Shown here one piece after another: positions 43,374-51,882 of a stretch of DNA of 64,000 bases. The notes beneath the pieces were generated by a model. It ran no database searches and was not told the origin of the DNA. It was given only the letters and a program-made list of their open reading frames with translations. Source of the stretch: G965220305 sp965220305 (GTDB lineage: Bacteria > Chloroflexota > Dehalococcoidia > Lucifugimonadales > UBA3495); assembly GCA_965220305.1 (NCBI GenBank), contig OZ244817.1:496001-560000 (forward strand), in the 5' to 3' direction. The position numbers were made by a program, and so were the translations under genes. Within the stretch, counting starts at the first letter, position 1. Each line of letters begins with the position of its first letter.

Positions 43374-44285
43374 ATGCCGCTGCCACCAGACCGGGTGGAC
43401 TACCTGCCCATAATAGACCGGCCTATCATCAAGTGGCCCAACGATGCCCGGGTGGCCCTGTGGATTTCTCCCAACGTGGAGCACTACGAGTACACACCCG
43501 AGTTTGAGGGAGTCCGCAATCCCTGGCCGCGCACACCCTATCCCGACGTGCAGCAGTATTCCTACCGGGATTACGGCAACCGGGTGGGCTTTTGGCGCAT
43601 GTTGGAGCCCCTGGACAAGCACAACATCAAGTGTTGCGTTTCCCTCAACATGGCGGTGTTGGAGCACTTCCCGGAAATTGGCCAAGCTATGGTCCAACGG
43701 GACTGGGACTACATGAGCCACGGAATTTACAACACCCGCTACCTCTACACCCACGACGAGGAGCAGGAGCGGGAGTTTTACCGGGACACCATCGAAACGC
43801 TGAAGCTGCACACCGGCAAGCAGTTGAAGGGAATGCTGGGCCCGGCCATCTCTGGCAGCGTCAACACGCCGGACCTGATGGCCGAGGCGGGCCTCATCTA
43901 CCACACCGATTGGATGCACGACGACCAGCCGGTACCCATCAAGGTGAACAGCGGCAAGCTGGTCTCGGTGCCCTATTCCATCGAACTGAACGACTCATCC
44001 CTGATGCGGGACCAGCACTACGAAGGCGACTATTTCGCCCGCATCTGCAAGGCCCAATTTGACCAACTCTACCGGGAAGGGGCTGAGAGCGGGCGGGTAA
44101 TGTGCATCGCCCTGCATCCCTTCCTGATAGGCCAGCCCCACCGCATAAAGTACCTGGACGACATCCTGGGCTACATCATGTCCCACGACGGGGTTTGGCA
44201 GACCACCGCCGACGAAATTGCCGAATATTACATCGCCAATTACTACGACCAAGCTGTGGCCCACGCCCAAAAACTGAACTCGTAG
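43374..44285 (+). CDS. Polysaccharide-deacetylase-fold protein 1 (PuuE allantoinase-like)
   Basis: The 303-residue NodB-fold protein is close to the metal-independent allantoinase (PuuE)-like branch: KWPNDARVALWISPNVEHYEY, YRDYGNRVGFWRMLEPLDKHNI, then DWDYMSHGIYNTRYL and QLKGMLGPAISG. The canonical TFDDG metal Asp pair of chitin deacetylases is absent, which fits PuuE-like enzymes rather than polysaccharide deacetylases. ATG 43374 has AGGAGG 8 bases upstream; longer in-frame starts overlap the amidase and have no site. A paralogue follows 82 bases downstream. The expected reaction is opening of a cyclic ureide, not proven. Confidence 0.8.
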   Translation: MPLPPDRVDYLPIIDRPIIKWPNDARVALWISPNVEHYEYTPEFEGVRNPWPRTPYPDVQQYSYRDYGNRVGFWRMLEPLDKHNIKCCVSLNMAVLEHFPEIGQAMVQRDWDYMSHGIYNTRYLYTHDEEQEREFYRDTIETLKLHTGKQLKGMLGPAISGSVNTPDLMAEAGLIYHTDWMHDDQPVPIKVNSGKLVSVPYSIELNDSSLMRDQHYEGDYFARICKAQFDQLYREGAESGRVMCIALHPFLIGQPHRIKYLDDILGYIMSHDGVWQTTADEIAEYYIANYYDQAVAHAQKLNS

Positions 44286-44367
44286 CGCCCGGCCCTTACC
44301 CCCGCGTTCCAGCCGGGAGCGCCGGTATCCAGTCCATTCAGGGGATCAACAACAGGAGGCCTCCACG

Positions 44368-45285
44368 ATGCCCGCACAACGCCGATTCGGGATGGACCAC
44401 GAGCATTATGATTGGTCTCCCTTGAGTTCCCGAGGTATTCTCCGTTGGCCCCAGGATGCGCGCCTGTCCCTGTCCGTGATCGTGACCCTGGAGCACATGG
44501 AGTGGATGCCCACGGAGAGCAGTTTCCAGGTGCCCAACCTCGCGGGGGGCTCTGCGGCCAGGCCCTTCCCCGATTACGCCCGCATCTCCCACCGGGAGTA
44601 CGGCCACCGGGTCGGCATATTCCGGGTGCTGGATGTGCTGGAAAAACACGGCATCCGCCCCACCGTGGCGATGGACGCCCTTACGGCCAGCAACTATCCT
44701 TTCCTGGTGCGGCACTGTCTGGACCGGGGATGCGAAATCATCGGCCACGGTATTTCCGTTAGCCGGACGATAACCAGCAACATGACGGAGCAAGAGGAGC
44801 GGGACTACATCCGGGAATCCTTGGACGCGCTGTCTCAAGCCACCGGCTCACCCCCCGTAGGCTGGATGGGGCCGGAATATGGAGAGTCGGAACGGACTCC
44901 CCAACTGCTGGGCGAAGCTGGCATCCGCTACCTGTGCGACTGGGCCAACGACGAGCAGCCCTACCCACTGAAAGTCCCCGCCGGAGAACTGTTCGCCCTG
45001 CCGGTGATGGTGGAGTTGGACGACGTGGTAGCCATGGCCCACCGCAAGGTCACGGTTGACCGCTACTCCACCATGCTGCGGGAGAGCTTCGACGAAATGT
45101 ACGTTGGTGGGGCGCAGAATGGTCGGGCTTTGGTGTTGAGCCTGCACCCCTGGCTCATCGGCCAGCCCTTCCGTATCGGCAGCCTGGACGAAGCCTTGAC
45201 CCACATGATGCAGCGTCAGGGCGTCTGGGCCGCTTCGGGGGCGGAGGTAGTGGAATGGTACCGGACCCATCCTCCGGTGTCCTAG
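44368..45285 (+). CDS. Polysaccharide-deacetylase-fold protein 2 (PuuE allantoinase-like)
   Basis: The 305-residue paralogue of the preceding gene has the same blocks: RWPQDARLSLSVIVTLEHMEW, YGHRVGIFRVLDVLEKHGIRPTVAMD, GCEIIGHGISVSRTI, GSPPVGWMGPEYGESERTPQLL and LVLSLHPWLIGQPFRI. The pair probably arose by duplication and has since diverged, which may reflect two related substrates or a heteromer. The ATG follows AGGAGG by 8 bases. It is followed after one base by a truncated hydantoinase gene, so the operon once continued. Confidence 0.8.
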   Translation: MPAQRRFGMDHEHYDWSPLSSRGILRWPQDARLSLSVIVTLEHMEWMPTESSFQVPNLAGGSAARPFPDYARISHREYGHRVGIFRVLDVLEKHGIRPTVAMDALTASNYPFLVRHCLDRGCEIIGHGISVSRTITSNMTEQEERDYIRESLDALSQATGSPPVGWMGPEYGESERTPQLLGEAGIRYLCDWANDEQPYPLKVPAGELFALPVMVELDDVVAMAHRKVTVDRYSTMLRESFDEMYVGGAQNGRALVLSLHPWLIGQPFRIGSLDEALTHMMQRQGVWAASGAEVVEWYRTHPPVS

Positions 45286-45286
45286 C

Positions 45287-45559
45287 ATGGACGATTACGC
45301 AGTAGCAATAGATGTCGGTGGAACCTTCACCGACATCGTCCTTCTGAATTTGAGCAGCGGGGCCTGCCACCTTCTGAATACCCTTATCAACGACCACATT
45401 TTCGTGCTTGAAGACCACGACCGGTTACTGCTGAGGCGGGCCAAGGAGTTTAACGAGGGCTGGTATTTTATAAGCGAGCGAAACTCTTACCCGCCAATAC
45501 GCAAGAGGAATCAGACTTACATTCGAGGCGAGGTCAAGTGGACCGCGCGGATGCTGTAA
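45287..45559 (+). pseudogene. Chimeric remnant: HyuA N-terminus joined to S24 peptidase C-terminus
   Basis: The first 37 or so residues (DDYAVAIDVGGTFTDIVLLN, then SSGACHLLNT) are the N-terminus of a hydantoinase/oxoprolinase A protein, starting 1 base after the upstream stop as in an intact operon. From about residue 36 (near base 45390) the sequence changes to DHIFVLEDHDRLLLRRAKEF, EGWYFISERNSYPP and IRGEVKWTARML. These look like the end of a LexA/S24-family (phage-repressor-type) protein. The ATPase needs some 480 more residues, and the S24 part lacks its DNA-binding domain and catalytic Ser, so neither half can work. The junction marks the left edge of the mosaic region. Confidence 0.6.
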
Positions 45560-45688
45560 GGTAGATTCTCAGACGAAGGGGATTTAATGCTGAGCAGAAC
45601 CCTCAGCCCGGGGAGGTACACCCTAGCAGCAACGACTTACCACAAGTACGCCACGGGAAGTTACACCCTGGAGGTCAGCGGCCACTAG
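45560..45688 (+). pseudogene. Tail of a PPC-domain (pre-peptidase C-terminal) protein
   Basis: From the ATG at 45587 the frame reads LSRTLSPGRYTLAATTYHKY and then ATGSYTLEVSGH before TAG at 45686-45688. That is the last two strands of a bacterial pre-peptidase C-terminal domain, with the typical PGxYTLxATTY and TGxYTLxVxG spacing. The open frame starts just after the S24-remnant stop, so only about 40 residues of a domain of about 80 survive, and the parent protein is missing. Confidence 0.5.
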
Positions 45689-45690
45689 CA

Positions 45691-46166
45691 ATGACTCCCC
45701 AACGCGCGGTAACCCTTGTCTTTAGCCAGATATTCGTCTACTCCGGGCGAGCCACTCGCCCGGAGTACTGGTGGTGGGTGCTGGTATTCGCCACCGCCCA
45801 GGCAACCCTCCTTTTCATCTGCATCGCCTTGATCTGTTTGGCCCGGCCCCCCTCCTCCCCTTCTTCGTTGGACTGTCTCTGTGCCTTCCAATGATGTCGG
45901 TCACAGCACGGCGCCTCCACGACGTCGGCCGCACCGGCTGGTACGTGCTGCCCTGGTCAGCACTGCCCATTTTGGCAATGATATTCTACATCACGGTTGT
46001 GCTGGTCACGGAAAGTAGCACGTGGGGCGGCGACAACCCTTCCCAGGTCCGTTCTTATATGGCCTTGGGATTCGCCGTGACGGTCACAATCGCCGTGGTT
46101 GCGTGGGTGGCCTGGTGGTTGCGGGCACCCAGCGATGGCCCGAACCAGTACGATACCCGCCCCTGA
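45691..46166 (+). pseudogene. DUF805 membrane protein, frameshifted
   Basis: The start FSQIFVYSGRATRPEYWWWV is the DUF805 N-terminus, in the frame of ATG 45691. The remainder (LLPFFVGLSLCLPMMSVTAR, RLHDVGRTGWYVLPW, and the terminal PSDGPNQY) is in the -1 frame, opening near 45840 and ending at the stop at 46164-46166. The switch falls at or just before the C6 run at 45847-45852, so loss of one base is the simplest cause. DUF805 proteins are small inner-membrane proteins of unknown role. A sequencing error in the C-run would make this an intact gene of about 158 residues. Confidence 0.65.
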
Positions 46167-46230
46167 TAGTTCACCATGACCGCAGCCAACTTTATCATAA
46201 GGAGTCGTCTTAGGGGGAAAAGTAGATGCT

Positions 46231-47022
46231 ATGCTGAACAGAATCAGTCAGCTTTTCAAGGGTAAGCCCCCGGAGGTTCCTATGCAAAGGCCAGCCCCCG
46301 AACCTATAGTTGCCCCACCCCCAACTTCGCCGACAAGACCGTCCACGCAAGGAGTGACCATGCCTGAAATCAGCCCTCAAGCCCTGAAGCGGTACGAAAA
46401 CACGGTTAACCGGCTGGTGGAGTGTCGGCGGGTGCTCAAGCCCACCGGCTCAATCTATCTCCACTGCGACCCCACCATGAGCCATTACCTCAAGGCGGTT
46501 ATGGACGAGGTGTTCGGGTGGGGGAATTTCAGGAATGAGGTCGTGTGGTGCTATCGGAAGTGGGCTGTCCGAGCGGGCCAGTTTGTAAGAAACCACGATG
46601 TTCTACTGCTTTACTCAAGTGGAAGTACGCCGACGTTCAACGTCCAATACATTCCGGTGTCAGACGGGACGATGAAACGCTGGCGTGGGCGCAAGCAACA
46701 AGCGGTTTTTGCCGACGGTATCAGATATGCGGACTCCACGAATGACGAGGCAAAAAGCCCATGCCCTGATTGGTGGCCTATATCGATAATTAACCCCAAC
46801 GCCAAAGAACGCCTCGGCTACCCTACCCAAAAGCCTGTGGCCTTGCTGGAACGCGTCATCCGGTCAAGCTCCAACGAAGGCGATGTAGTCCTTGACCCCT
46901 TCTGCGGCTGCGGGACCACCATCCACGCCGCCCAGAACCTCAACCGCCAGTGGATAGGGATAGACCAGGGTATGATGTGGTCAGCGTGCCACCCGTCGCC
47001 CAGAGCCTCACCGCAAATTTGA
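46231..47022 (+). pseudogene. DNA adenine/cytosine-N4 methyltransferase fragment with replaced ends
   Basis: The 263-residue open frame contains a beta-class DNA methylase core: LVECRRVLKPTGSIYLHCDP, FRNEVVWCYRKW, GYPTQKPVALLERVI, and the SAM site VLDPFCGCGTT followed by WIGID. The catalytic DPPY/NPPY motif that should precede this core is missing; instead the N-terminus is a Pro-rich unrelated stretch. The end after WIGID runs into an HNH gene lying in the opposite direction. ATG 46360 (AAGGAG 5 bases upstream) is the better internal start. It is probably inactive as a methylase. Confidence 0.6.
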
Positions 47023-47182
47023 CATTTGCCGTCGGCTGAGTAGTATAGAGTCGCCCACAATTCCGGTGAGCGTAAGAACCTCTCCGAATATTCCGCCAAC
47101 TCAGACCTCCCACTATTGCTAGCCGCCTTGACCTCTATGGCGTCGGCATAGTATCGTGCCCGTAAGCCATAAGTAAACTGAA
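46967..47182 (-). pseudogene. HNH-endonuclease fragment, inverted
   Basis: On the minus strand the frame reads YGLRARYYADAIEVKAAS, then ELAEYSERFLRSPELWATLY, and KCQICGEALGDGWHADHIIPWS. The last part is an HNH nuclease beta-beta-alpha metal motif (CxxC, then the H-x-D-H of WHADHIIPW). The frame has no conventional start codon at its upstream edge and loses similarity at about 46967, exactly where the plus-strand methylase fragment ends, so the piece is cut at both ends. HNH modules with this sequence usually belong to restriction or helicase-like proteins. Confidence 0.55.
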
Positions 47183-47200
47183 CCCCACTCAGGCATTAGG

Positions 47201-49264
47201 CTAGAAACCCTCTCCGGCCCCTTCCATATTCAGCGCCTTCAGGATGAAGGCGTATTCCAAGGCCACTTCCTTCAGGCGTTCAAACCGGCCCGACGCCCCG
47301 GCATGTCCCGAGTCCATGTGAATCTTCATCAACAGCAGGTTTTGGTCGGTCTTCAGGTAACGCAGGCGGGCAGTCCATTTGGCAGGTTCCCAATAGGTAA
47401 CGCGCGGGTCGCTGATGCCGCCGGTAATCAGCATGTGAGGGTAGTCCTGGGCGGTGACGTTGTCGTAGGGAGAGTAGGACTTGATGTAGTCGTAATACTC
47501 GGCCACCTGGGGGTTGCCCCACTCGTTGTACTCCATCGTGGTCAGCGGCAGAGCATCGTCCAGCATGGTATTCAGCACGTCGACAAAGGGCACGTGGGCC
47601 ACAATAGCCTGGAACAAGTCGGGCCGCATATTGGCCACGGCCCCCATGAGCATCCCCCCGGCGCTTCCCCCGACTGCCACCACTTTGCCCGGAGAAGTGT
47701 AGCCTTCGTTCACCAGGAACTCGGCGCAGTCGATGAAGTCGTTGAAGGTGTTGGTCTTGTTCAGGAGTTTGCCCTTCTCGTACCAGTCCCAGCCCATCTC
47801 CATACCGCCTCGGATGTGGGCCACGGCGAAAATAAAGCCCCGGTCTACCAGGCTGAGCCTGGCCGACCCGAATTCCGACTCCATCACCAGGCCGTAGGAA
47901 CCATACCCGTAAAGGTACAGGGGGGCCGACCCGTCCAGCGGAGTGTCCTTGCCGTAAAGCACGGAAATGGGCACAGGCACGCCATCCCGGGCCGTGGCCC
48001 ACAGCCGACGGGTCCGATACTTCTCGGAATCAAACCCTCCCAGGACCTCGGTCTGCTTCCTGAACTCCCGCTGCCGCGTCCGCATGTCGTAGTCGTATAC
48101 CGTGGAGGGGGAGGTCAGGGAGGCGTAGGAGAACCGCAGGGTCGTAGTATCCCATTCCCTTCCCTGGCTAGCCCGTAATGCATAGTCTTCTTCGTCAAAG
48201 CTCACCGTGTGGACTTCCCCGCCGGGAAGTTCCATGACCCGCAATTGGACCAGTCCCTGGCGCCGCAAAGAGATTGCCAAGTGGTCTTTGAACGAGAGCA
48301 CGTTGAGAATGGGACGACCGGCCTCATGGGGAATGAAGTCCCGCCAATTGGCCTCCCCGGGGGCTGACACCGGAGTTTCCGAAACCTTGAAGTCCTTGGC
48401 TTCGCCGCCGTTATTCCGGATGAGGAACTTATCGCCGTGGTCCACCACGTCGTATTCAAAATCAGGACGGCGAGGCTCGATTAGGGTGAGTTGACCGTCG
48501 GGTTGGTTGGCGTCCAGGAAACGCCACTCGGACATGTTATTGCCGCCGGCAACGACGAAGATGAACCGCCCGCTGACCGACCTGCCGACCCCTACGAAGA
48601 AGCGCTCGTCCTCCTCCTGATAGACCAACTCATCGCCGGAGGGGTCCTCTCCCAGGCGATGTCTCATTATTTTTACGGGCCGATGGTTCTCGTCCAGGAC
48701 ATCGTAGTATAGGGTCTGGTTATCATTGCCCCAGTCCAGGGAGTAATAGGAGTTGGGGATGGTATCGGGCAGGACCTCACCAGTCGCCAGGTTCTTTACT
48801 TGGATGGTGAAGGTCTCAGAGCCGTCGGTATCCACCGAATAAGCCAGCCATTGGTGGTCGGGGCTGTTTTCCAGCGAACCGACTCTCATGTAATCGGCTC
48901 CCTCGGCCAGCTCATTGACGTCAAGGATTACTTCTTCCGGGGCATCCAAACTCTGGCGCTTGCGGCAGTATATGGGGTACTGTTGTCCCTCGGCGAAGCG
49001 CACGTAATAGAAGTAGTCGCCCTCTTTCTCCGGTACCGTGGCATCATCCTCCTTGATGCGGTCCCGCATCTCGGCATAAAGGAGGTCTTGCAGTTCCTGG
49101 GTAGGCCCCATCACCGCTTCGGTGTAAGCGTTCTCCTCCTCCAGGTACTTCTGGGTAGCCGGGTCGTCAGGTTCTCGGAGCCAGAACCAGGGATCGGCCC
49201 GGGTATCTCCGTTGACGGTAAACTCCTGGGGCCTTTGGGGCGCCGAAGGCGGCTGAACGTTCAT
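47201..49264 (-). CDS. ptrB: Oligopeptidase B / prolyl-oligopeptidase family S9A
   Basis: The 687-residue cytosolic serine peptidase cleaves short peptides, in oligopeptidase B after basic residues. It has the N-terminal RADPWFWLREPDDPATQKYL, a seven-bladed propeller (about residues 80-400), and the catalytic domain with YGSYG and MEMGWDWYEKGKLLNKTNTF. The nucleophile is in GGSAGG near residue 525, and DPRVTYWEPAKW and the catalytic His in DSGHAG are near the end. The acidic S1 residues of OpB were not checked, so the Lys/Arg preference is inferred. Its stop lies about 20 bases from the mosaic region. Confidence 0.88.
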   Translation of the reverse strand: MNVQPPSAPQRPQEFTVNGDTRADPWFWLREPDDPATQKYLEEENAYTEAVMGPTQELQDLLYAEMRDRIKEDDATVPEKEGDYFYYVRFAEGQQYPIYCRKRQSLDAPEEVILDVNELAEGADYMRVGSLENSPDHQWLAYSVDTDGSETFTIQVKNLATGEVLPDTIPNSYYSLDWGNDNQTLYYDVLDENHRPVKIMRHRLGEDPSGDELVYQEEDERFFVGVGRSVSGRFIFVVAGGNNMSEWRFLDANQPDGQLTLIEPRRPDFEYDVVDHGDKFLIRNNGGEAKDFKVSETPVSAPGEANWRDFIPHEAGRPILNVLSFKDHLAISLRRQGLVQLRVMELPGGEVHTVSFDEEDYALRASQGREWDTTTLRFSYASLTSPSTVYDYDMRTRQREFRKQTEVLGGFDSEKYRTRRLWATARDGVPVPISVLYGKDTPLDGSAPLYLYGYGSYGLVMESEFGSARLSLVDRGFIFAVAHIRGGMEMGWDWYEKGKLLNKTNTFNDFIDCAEFLVNEGYTSPGKVVAVGGSAGGMLMGAVANMRPDLFQAIVAHVPFVDVLNTMLDDALPLTTMEYNEWGNPQVAEYYDYIKSYSPYDNVTAQDYPHMLITGGISDPRVTYWEPAKWTARLRYLKTDQNLLLMKIHMDSGHAGASGRFERLKEVALEYAFILKALNMEGAGEGF

Positions 49265-49285
49265 ATACCCTTCTCCACTGGACCG

Positions 49286-50239
49286 CTAGTCGTCCCCAAA
49301 GAACTGACGGGGGTTCTCCACCATTATCTGCTGGATGTCGGCTTCCGACGCCCCCAGTTCCCGCAGACGGGGCAGCACCCGGCGAGTTATGAACAGGTAC
49401 CCATCCGGGTTAAATTGGCGCCGGTCCTCCTGCAGCTCCGGAGTGGGCATGGTCCGGGGCACCGAAGAATCGTGGGACAGCATTATCCGGTGGGCGTAAC
49501 CCGCATCGATGAGCTGCTTCGCCACCTCCGTCCGCCCCTCCCAGTCGGGTGTGCCGGGAGTTCGTCCCCCCGGGTAGCGGTCCAGCCCCAACCATACTCC
49601 CTGTTCCAGCAGTCCCAACAGGTACTCCAGGTTGGTATCGTCGTTGCTGTGACCGATGTACACCCGGTTCAGGTCCACCCCTTCCTCCCGCAGGATACGC
49701 ACCTGCTGTTCCCCCACCCGGTCCGGCGACCAGGTATGGGTGGAGATGCGCACTCCGGTCCGAATCTGGGCCCGAGCGGCAGCGCGCAGGACGATGTCCT
49801 CCCGCTCCGTCACCCCGCCGGCGTCGCTGGCGACCTTAATGATACCGGCCCGGACGCCCGTATCCTCGATGCCTTCTTCAATTTCGCGGATGAACAGGTC
49901 TGCCACCATATCGGGAGGGGCAAACCAGAAGGCCCGAGGCACTGCCAGATGGTTGCCAGTACAGGGGACGACGTTGACGCCCGACCCCTCGGAGACCCGC
50001 TGCATCACCTCCACGTCTCTGCCCAAGTCGAAGGTGGTAACATCGATTATGGTGCGGACTCCCTCGTCATAGGCTTCCTTGAGGGCCACGATGCCGTCCT
50101 GGATAATCCCCTCCCGGTCCACCAGGTCGGGGTAGGTGTGGCGCACCCCGGCGGCGCTGAGAATTATATGCTCGTGACTCAGGGTAAAACCCAAATCGCC
50201 GGAGTCCACCGGGCCCAGTACCGTGTTGACCGCCGCCAT
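49286..50239 (-). CDS. Phosphotriesterase-family metallohydrolase
   Basis: The 317-residue TIM-barrel amidohydrolase-superfamily protein has metal ligands in order: HEH in TLSHEHIIL (near residue 22), the bridging carbamylated Lys in RAGIIKVASDAGG (near residue 128), His in ISTHTWSPDR (near 161), His in YIGHSNDD (near 190), and Asp in LSHDSS (near 245). The family includes lactonases and aryl-phosphotriesterases, most of them really lactonases. ATG 50237-50239 follows GGAGGTGGGACA; a longer in-frame start lies upstream of that site. It is 21 bases from ptrB on the same strand. Confidence 0.87.
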   Translation of the reverse strand: MAAVNTVLGPVDSGDLGFTLSHEHIILSAAGVRHTYPDLVDREGIIQDGIVALKEAYDEGVRTIIDVTTFDLGRDVEVMQRVSEGSGVNVVPCTGNHLAVPRAFWFAPPDMVADLFIREIEEGIEDTGVRAGIIKVASDAGGVTEREDIVLRAAARAQIRTGVRISTHTWSPDRVGEQQVRILREEGVDLNRVYIGHSNDDTNLEYLLGLLEQGVWLGLDRYPGGRTPGTPDWEGRTEVAKQLIDAGYAHRIMLSHDSSVPRTMPTPELQEDRRQFNPDGYLFITRRVLPRLRELGASEADIQQIMVENPRQFFGDD

Positions 50240-50411
50240 TGTCCCACCTCCGAATGCAGCCAGGTTGAAGTCGCCCCAAGATAGAGTGGCCCCCACTACA
50301 GGTTATCAGGGCCACCTCATGCTAGCGGAATACCAGGATCGATGGAAGTCAGCCTTTCCCGGGGCCCGGAAGGGCCGGGGGTCTGACCTTGGAGCGCGCC
50401 GGTCAGCCGTC

Positions 50412-51407
50412 CTAGTCCCAGCGGGCGAAGCCCATAGCGCATCCGGTGCCTGCCGGAGAGCGGTAGCAGGGCACGTAGTCAATCAACTCCATGTCCAAAT
50501 TCTCGGTAGCCCCGGCGACCACGATCCAGTTCCTAATCTCGGAGCTTCCCGAGTTAATCTTCTCCCGGGGGAGTTGGCTCAGTTTGACCACGCTCTTCTG
50601 TTGCATTCCCTCCAGTGCCATCTGGTCCAGCTCCTCGTCAACGACGAAGTGACTGAGGCCGCCCGACGCGAGAATTCCCACCCGTGCCTTCTCCGGCCAG
50701 GCCTCGATAGCGCTCCTCAGGGTGCGTCCCAAGTCGTAGCACCGCTTGGGTGTCGGTTGGTTGGGCGGGTAGTAGGTGTTCAGCATGATGGGAACGGTGG
50801 GAATTATGCCCTCGATCATAAGACGGTGGTAAACGTACCCGAAGGCGTGGCCGATGCCGCCCCGGGACCGGCCTCCCCGATTGGGGTCCAAAAAGCTGGA
50901 ACGTCCAACGTCGAACTCAGACTCCACCAGGTATTCTATGAAGTGCCGCCCCAGGGTTGAGTTGGTGGGGACAGTCTTGTTCTCGCTGGCGTACCCAATC
51001 AGGGGCTGGTTGCCGGTGCTGGCGTCCCCCTCGCGCCCGGAGACGGTTACTTCATTCCCCCAGTACACGCAGAACCCGGGCATGTTGTCGTCCTGTAGGT
51101 ACTCCTGCTGGTCGTCCCCCACCATTACCAAGACGTCCAGTTTCGCCCCGTAGAGCGATTCAACCAGTTTGGCTATACCCTTCTGGTTGCGCTGGTGTCG
51201 CGCCTCGAACTTCTCGGGGGTTATTTCTGTGGCTATCCGGGCCACCTCGGTCCTGCCCAGCAAGTCCTCATAATTGGATACGATGCCGTCGTTGCCGATG
51301 AGCTCTGGATTGGACTTATCCCGGTCCCCCCGCAGGTGCCAGGCCTCGGCGGGGGTGCTTAGCTGCGGGCTATGGGAAGAGGCCAAACCCAGTACCAACT
51401 CTGCCAT
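50412..51407 (-). CDS. Class III extradiol dioxygenase, LigB-type catalytic subunit
   Basis: The 331-residue protein resembles the beta (catalytic) subunit of protocatechuate 4,5-dioxygenase and relatives. Iron-ligand His is expected in LGLASSHSPQL near residue 10, the acid region is LVMVGDDQQEYLQ, and the second His is in LASGGLSHFVVDE near residue 225. VPIMLNTYYPPNQPTPKRCY is also family-like. No LigA-type small subunit is adjacent. ATG 51405-51407 has AGGAGG 6 bases upstream. It opens aromatic catechol-type rings if active; with the CMD, FAH and VOC genes elsewhere in the window it hints at aromatic breakdown. Confidence 0.83.
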   Translation of the reverse strand: MAELVLGLASSHSPQLSTPAEAWHLRGDRDKSNPELIGNDGIVSNYEDLLGRTEVARIATEITPEKFEARHQRNQKGIAKLVESLYGAKLDVLVMVGDDQQEYLQDDNMPGFCVYWGNEVTVSGREGDASTGNQPLIGYASENKTVPTNSTLGRHFIEYLVESEFDVGRSSFLDPNRGGRSRGGIGHAFGYVYHRLMIEGIIPTVPIMLNTYYPPNQPTPKRCYDLGRTLRSAIEAWPEKARVGILASGGLSHFVVDEELDQMALEGMQQKSVVKLSQLPREKINSGSSEIRNWIVVAGATENLDMELIDYVPCYRSPAGTGCAMGFARWD

Positions 51408-51590
51408 TTTCTGCCTCCTACGACTAATTGCCAATGTTAAATGATACTTGAGCGTTCCGGGCTCTGCCCTAAAACTTTAGGAACGGGGCTTTCCACCCGG
51501 AACAGCACCTTGAGGTAGTAGTACACTCCTGAAGAGCAAGTGTCAAGGCCAGACACGGCGAAGTAGGCCCTACCGAATTTCCCGGGAAAA

Positions 51591-51650
51591 CCGCTCACCC
51601 GGAGCTCGTCGAACCGCCAACCGGCCCCCTGACAAGCTCCGGGTGAGCGG
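51591..51650. repeat. Long perfect inverted repeat built from the CTCGTCGAA-type unit
   Basis: CCGCTCACCCGGAGCT (51591-51606) is exactly complementary to AGCTCCGGGTGAGCGG (51635-51650), giving a 16-bp stem with a 28-base loop. Each arm is a copy of the CTTCGACAAGCTC-GGGTGAGCGG unit also seen at about 3252, 31135 and 54020. It lies in the 51408-51936 gap between the divergent LigB-type and CtpA-type genes, which otherwise shows no gene. Confidence 0.7.
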
Positions 51651-51882
51651 GGATATGCGCGAGCATTGATTTTCGCGACGGGCTGGCAGCGATGGCCGTA
51701 TCCTCCCCCAGTTGCCTGTTTTCCCTCCCCGCGCCCCGGCAAACCCACGGGCCCTAAGCAGATATGCCCCTGGCTCTCGGACCCGCCAAGAGCGAATGGC
51801 AGGCGAAGCAGGGCCGGGTAAGGGGACGAGGTCCGGGAACTGTTTAAAAGGTCGGCTCTCGGCTAATATACTACTTATCATG

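Noticed and set aside
46231..47022. Active restriction-modification or phage-defence system
   Set aside because: The methylase lacks its catalytic motif and the HNH piece lacks its ends, so this is debris rather than a working system.
48800..50284. A 494-codon plus-strand frame opposite ptrB and the phosphotriesterase gene
   Set aside because: It spans two well-supported minus-strand genes and the gap between them, is rich in His/Val/Gly/Gln typical of antisense frames, and matches no family.
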